Virus record (IMG/VR): IMGVR_UViG_3300008264_000023
Location: 1 to 24,825 of that record
Strand: one strand, 5' to 3'
Length of the DNA: 24,825 nucleotides
Source: a virus
The position numbers were made by a program, and so were the translations under genes. Within the stretch, counting starts at the first letter, position 1. Every line of letters starts with the position of its first letter. Shown here piece by piece: positions 22,142 through 24,825 of the stretch. The notes under the pieces are model-generated. The model did not search any database and had not been told where the DNA came from. It saw only the letters and a program-made list of their open reading frames with translations.

Positions 22142-23394
22142 TGGCCAACTTTCCCGCTTTGATCCCTGCCGACGCCATCATCACCCCAGGTGCAATCCCT
22201 GCAACGGTGGTTCAGGGCTATGACGGCAGCACCGTCACCACCACGGCAGACACGCTGGCCACCGGCGATCTGTTGACCCTGCCGTTTCAGAACCTTTCCG
22301 AGGCCGAGGCCAACAGCGTACGCGCACACCAGGCCAGCCAGCAGGGCCGGCCGTTTGCGTTCGATGCCATCACCCTGGCCCCGGCGCTGTCGCAGCCTGG
22401 CTACGCCTGGGTCTACGCGAGTGCCCCTCAACAAGAAGATATTCGATCGGTTGCGGGCTCCGAGCTGTATTTCCTGACCTGTGCTTTTCGGGCGGTGCGG
22501 GTGCGGGTGGCCCAGGTGCCGAGCGCCACATCCCGCATCGTGCTGCGAGCCTATCCCGCCCGGTCACTGCCAGCCGGGCCGCCGGGGGCTACCTCGAGTA
22601 TCCGGCTGACACCCACAGCGGCCGGGGTCGTGACGACACCCCCAGGGGATCGCTCGTTTTTGGTGCTCAGGCCAACGGCAGCAAGTGTTATTTCTACACC
22701 GCTTAATGATCCTTTGTACGGTTCTGTTATTTTGCATTTGCCAATGACTGGCGAAAATAACAGCCCAACATTTTTCGATGCCAGTGAAACGGGTTCAACC
22801 GCAACCCCACAAGGCAACACAAAAATCAGCACCGCTCAAAGCAAATGGGGCAATGGTAGTGCTTATTTTGATGGTGATAGAGATTGGCTTGCAGTTGCAT
22901 TATCAAGAAGCATAAATACAAGTGATTATACAATTCGTTTTTGGTTCCGATCAATTGGTGTTACAAACAATGGCTTGTTTGAATTTGCCAATGTCAGCGG
23001 AACAACTAGCGGATTGCGTGCTGGGCTGTATAATGTAATAAACAATCAAAGCAGCGTTCAAATTCAGAAGGATAATGCTACCATTAATGAATCATTATCT
23101 AACGTCTTCGACAACACTTGGTATTTTTTCCAGCAAACTCGCACTAATGGAGCGGTAAGAACATCTATTGGCACAACCGCAGACGGCATTCTCTCCTGTG
23201 ATCCAGTGCTAGCAGAACCGGGTAGAGACTGGCCTGATAATTTTTCACAAGGGTTTATTGATATTGGTCTTTACGCTGGTACTTACGGTTTCAGTATTGG
23301 GGTTTTCGGCTTCCATGGTTATATGAATGATTTCCAGGTAACGCTAGCAGCCAGGCCCCATGTTGTTCCTGCCGGACCGCTGCCGATTTTTTGA
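22141..23394 (+). CDS. Tail-tip protein with LamG-like carbohydrate-binding domain
   Basis: 417 residues. The start at 22141 is chosen over the in-frame ATG at 22093 because it gives the TAATG overlap used throughout this operon and because the family sequence begins MANFPALIPADAIITPG. Residues 1-125 are a tail-tip connector domain (LPFQNLSEAEANSVRAHQAS, WVYASAP, FRAVRVRV). A linker holds two copies of a 17-residue repeat (154-170 and 174-190; PTAAxVxxTPxxD). Residues about 193-403 look like a concanavalin/LamG fold (SVILHLPMTGENN, GSAYFDGDRDWLAV, YTIRFWFRS, NTWYFFQQTRTNGAVRTSI, GYMNDFQVTLAARP), probably binding surface sugar. The LamG part is AT-rich while the connector is GC-rich, suggesting domain exchange. 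Likely a host-recognition protein. Confidence 0.75.
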   Translation: MANFPALIPADAIITPGAIPATVVQGYDGSTVTTTADTLATGDLLTLPFQNLSEAEANSVRAHQASQQGRPFAFDAITLAPALSQPGYAWVYASAPQQEDIRSVAGSELYFLTCAFRAVRVRVAQVPSATSRIVLRAYPARSLPAGPPGATSSIRLTPTAAGVVTTPPGDRSFLVLRPTAASVISTPLNDPLYGSVILHLPMTGENNSPTFFDASETGSTATPQGNTKISTAQSKWGNGSAYFDGDRDWLAVALSRSINTSDYTIRFWFRSIGVTNNGLFEFANVSGTTSGLRAGLYNVINNQSSVQIQKDNATINESLSNVFDNTWYFFQQTRTNGAVRTSIGTTADGILSCDPVLAEPGRDWPDNFSQGFIDIGLYAGTYGFSIGVFGFHGYMNDFQVTLAARPHVVPAGPLPIF

Positions 23395-23742
23395 TCATTG
23401 CACGGCGACCACCGACACCCCAGTCACCAGCCACAGCCCCCCAGGTCGCAGGCCCCACCTGGGCGCCGACGCATAGCGCCACAAAGTCACCGGCGGCGGT
23501 GATGCCCGGCCCACCCATGCGGCAGCCGGCAGGCTCCAGGCTGACAGCAACCCCACCGTGCGCCAGTGCTCCTGGAGATCATCGAACTGCGAAGGGTTCA
23601 ACAGTGGCAACGGCAGCTCCAGGGTTTGGCCCCGGATGGCATCGCCCGTCCGGAACTGCCGGTCAAATTCATCGGCGATGCTGAATCCCCCGAGGGTGTG
23701 CGGCCTACCGATGAGGGATAGGGATGCAGGAAAATTCATCAA
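23395..23742 (-). CDS. Tail-tip connector domain protein on the minus strand
   Basis: This 115-residue protein is read leftward. It appears to be a paralogue of the first 125 residues of the 22141 gene on the other strand: MNFPASLSLIG versus MANFPALIPA, LPLPLLNPSQFDDLQEHW versus LPFQNLSEAEANSVRAH, and LWRYASAP versus WVYASAP, both ending in strands. It has no added C-terminal domain. Its ATG overlaps the stop of the upstream minus-strand gene (ATGA). Its stop abuts the stop of the plus-strand tail-tip gene, the two forming TGATCA at 23392-23397. It probably forms a second tail-tip ring or adaptor. Identity is low at nucleotide level, so the relation is ancient. Confidence 0.7.
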   Translation of the reverse strand: MMNFPASLSLIGRPHTLGGFSIADEFDRQFRTGDAIRGQTLELPLPLLNPSQFDDLQEHWRTVGLLSAWSLPAAAWVGRASPPPVTLWRYASAPRWGLRPGGLWLVTGVSVVAVQ

Positions 23743-24593
23743 GAAGTTAGTGCAGAAATTTCTATGGTGTTATCTCCAACGGCAAACACGTTACCGCCTG
23801 AGGAGTATGGGGCTCCGAAATTCATTATTAAAATCACTCGATCAGCACTGGAAGCACCACCAAGCCGCTGGTAAAATGCAACGTACTGGGCTGTATATGT
23901 AGCGGCTGGAAAGATTGGCCCATTAAATTTAATGATTGTTTTGTTTGCTGTGTCATCGCGATTAATAGTCAGCTGGCACACGATACCCCCAGCAGTGTAG
24001 CCAGCGGCTGACACCTCAAAAGCTGTCAGGCTCGACCTAAAGGAATGCGCTACGTTTGGCGTGTAGCTTGCTGTCAGAAGCATCGCGTAAACCGTGGCAG
24101 TAGAAAGTATTAGCTGTTCATTGAAAATGGCTGTGAGGGTGGCGGTCGGGACTGTGTGCGCACCGCCTCCCAGGAAAGCCGCGTCAAAGCTCACAGCCTC
24201 AACCCTGAAAATTCCGCCTACGTGATTTTGCGGCGACCCGAAATTGTTCCATCCTAGTATGTATTGTTCAGATGGTATCGAGCCTGTAGGGCGATAATAA
24301 ATCAGCATGCCCTGAGCGCCCGTAATGTTGGCGTCGCTCCATTGCGTCTGGGCGATGGTCGTTGTGACGATCGCGCTTGCCGTGGCGATGGTTACGGCAA
24401 CGGCTTTGCCGCCTGCTGCGTAGCTGCCTACCGGGGTGATTTCGCCACTGGTTACCGATGCCCGTGTGTCCATGGTGTCAGGGTCGAACACAAACTCAGG
24501 CCCCATTAATTGCCCGTACCATGTGCCAGTCAACGGGGCTGCTGGGGTTGCGATGGAAGTTAGGTAGGCATTGGCGTAGGTGAACGAGGGCAC
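23739..24593 (-). CDS. Minus-strand tail protein with duplicated domain
   Basis: 284 residues, GTG start. Two related beta domains appear in tandem. Copy one (about 25-119) has FDPDTMDTRASVTSGEI, YAAGGKAVAVTI and QWSDANITGAQGMLIYYR and ends GWNNFG. Copy two (about 168-260) has YTPNVAHSFRSSLTAFEV, YTAGGIVCQLTI and PAATYTAQYVAFYQR and ends IMNFG. The pattern of helix-free strands with a Y-(A/T)-A-G-G-(K/I) turn is one I recognise from small tail proteins of tailed phages, usually present once per gene. The N-terminus starts MPSFTYANAYLTSIATPAAP. It is transcribed away from the peptidase gene and coupled to the connector gene downstream. Likely a fibre or tail accessory protein. Confidence 0.65.
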   Translation of the reverse strand: MPSFTYANAYLTSIATPAAPLTGTWYGQLMGPEFVFDPDTMDTRASVTSGEITPVGSYAAGGKAVAVTIATASAIVTTTIAQTQWSDANITGAQGMLIYYRPTGSIPSEQYILGWNNFGSPQNHVGGIFRVEAVSFDAAFLGGGAHTVPTATLTAIFNEQLILSTATVYAMLLTASYTPNVAHSFRSSLTAFEVSAAGYTAGGIVCQLTINRDDTANKTIIKFNGPIFPAATYTAQYVAFYQRLGGASSADRVILIMNFGAPYSSGGNVFAVGDNTIEISALTS

Positions 24594-24639
24594 GCGAAAT
24601 CAGGCCTAGGATCTTGACAGCAGCTTAATCCCGCTGGTC

Positions 24640-24825
24640 ATGGCCTCATTGCCTACCGTCAGCCTCCCAGTTCCATTTTTTTCCCAGCTTGACCTGAGCG
24701 ACGGGCCCGAGGGGTGGCGCCAATGCCAGACCAGCTCGATCGCCATGGCCCTGGCCTACTTGAAGGTGCCGGGGATTGCGGACGACACCGATTACCTGGC
24801 CATCGTGCGCCGGCTTGGTGACACC
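24640..24825 (+). CDS. Partial C39-like cysteine peptidase, possible endolysin
   Basis: The frame runs off the right edge (62 residues seen). It begins MASLPTVSLPVPFFSQLDLS, then GWRQCQTSSIAMALAYLKVP and DDTDYLAIVRRLGDT. This is the N-terminal pattern of papain-like C39-type peptidases: V-P-(F/Y)-F-S-Q, a probable catalytic Cys29 in the WRQCQTSSIAM segment, a following helix, then D-D-T-x-Y and a (L/G)-G-D-T end. Such domains occur in phage cell-wall lysins. The His and Asp of the triad would lie beyond the window. An in-frame stop (TAG at 24607) lies upstream, and ATG 24640 is the first good start. TTGACA at 24614-24619 lies in the 46-base divergent gap, but no good -10 follows. Confidence 0.65.
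   Translation, partial: MASLPTVSLPVPFFSQLDLSDGPEGWRQCQTSSIAMALAYLKVPGIADDTDYLAIVRRLGDT

Noticed and set aside
9355-23394. Diversity-generating retroelement acting on fibre genes
   Set aside because: No reverse transcriptase and no template/variable repeat pair with adenine-directed differences were seen in the window.
23371-23397. Intrinsic terminator between the convergent genes (T-run at 23387-23392)
   Set aside because: The T-run encodes the last Phe codons, and the upstream stem is only about three base pairs.
22141-23742. Invertible tail-fibre segment of the Mu/P1 type between the two connector paralogues
   Set aside because: The minus-strand copy has no variable C-terminal domain to swap in, the two copies are diverged at nucleotide level, no crossover-like inverted repeats were found, and no invertase gene is present.
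1-24825. tRNA genes, rRNA genes or CRISPR array
   Set aside because: No cloverleaf-like segments, rRNA sequence or regularly spaced repeats were found by eye.

Overview
This window is the structural (late) gene block of a tailed phage or prophage with a lambda-like head and a long non-contractile tail (siphovirus). The calls rest on a lambda-type order of terminase small subunit, GpA-type terminase, gpW, gpB-type portal, capsid, decoration protein, head-tail attachment, tail terminator, tail tube, G/GT chaperones, tape measure and tail hub. No integrase, repressor, tRNA, rRNA or clear host gene is present, so lytic phage and prophage cannot be told apart. Overall composition is GC-rich with sharply AT-richer patches. 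The host is not shown directly. The tail-tip domain found twice at the right end is one I associate with phages and prophages of picocyanobacteria, and several leaders lack Shine-Dalgarno motifs, so a cyanobacterial host is my best guess, with low confidence.

Layout. 5-1721: a DNA-binding protein with a NUMOD1-like end, a small nuclease-fold protein and a lambda gpZ-like tail-completion protein. 1722-1946: a 225-base gap with a candidate promoter and repeated GGT(T)ACAA motifs. 1947-9355: DNA packaging and head, including a ClpP-type protease fused to the major capsid protein. 9355-14181: an accessory block of a long fibre, a BspA-type leucine-rich-repeat adhesin, an unknown protein and three small membrane or coiled-coil proteins, inserted between head and tail modules. 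14178-22141: tail terminator, a small proline-rich ORF, tail tube, chaperones with a lambda-type slippery site, tape measure, a minor tail protein and the tail hub. 22141-23394: a tail-tip protein with a LamG-like domain. 23395-24593: two minus-strand tail genes converging on it with no gap. 24640-end: the start of a C39-like cysteine peptidase, possibly the endolysin.

Working together: terminase and portal fill the protease/capsid-fusion procapsid, DUF2190 decorates it, FII/gpW-like proteins join the tail, and chaperones plus tape measure set tail length. The fibre, LRR, LamG and minus-strand proteins are the likely host-recognition set. Almost every gene starts inside the stop codon of the previous one (ATGA, TGATG or TAATG). 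The downstream genes that break this pattern by having true leaders (capsid fusion, decoration protein, G-like chaperone) share a leader motif.
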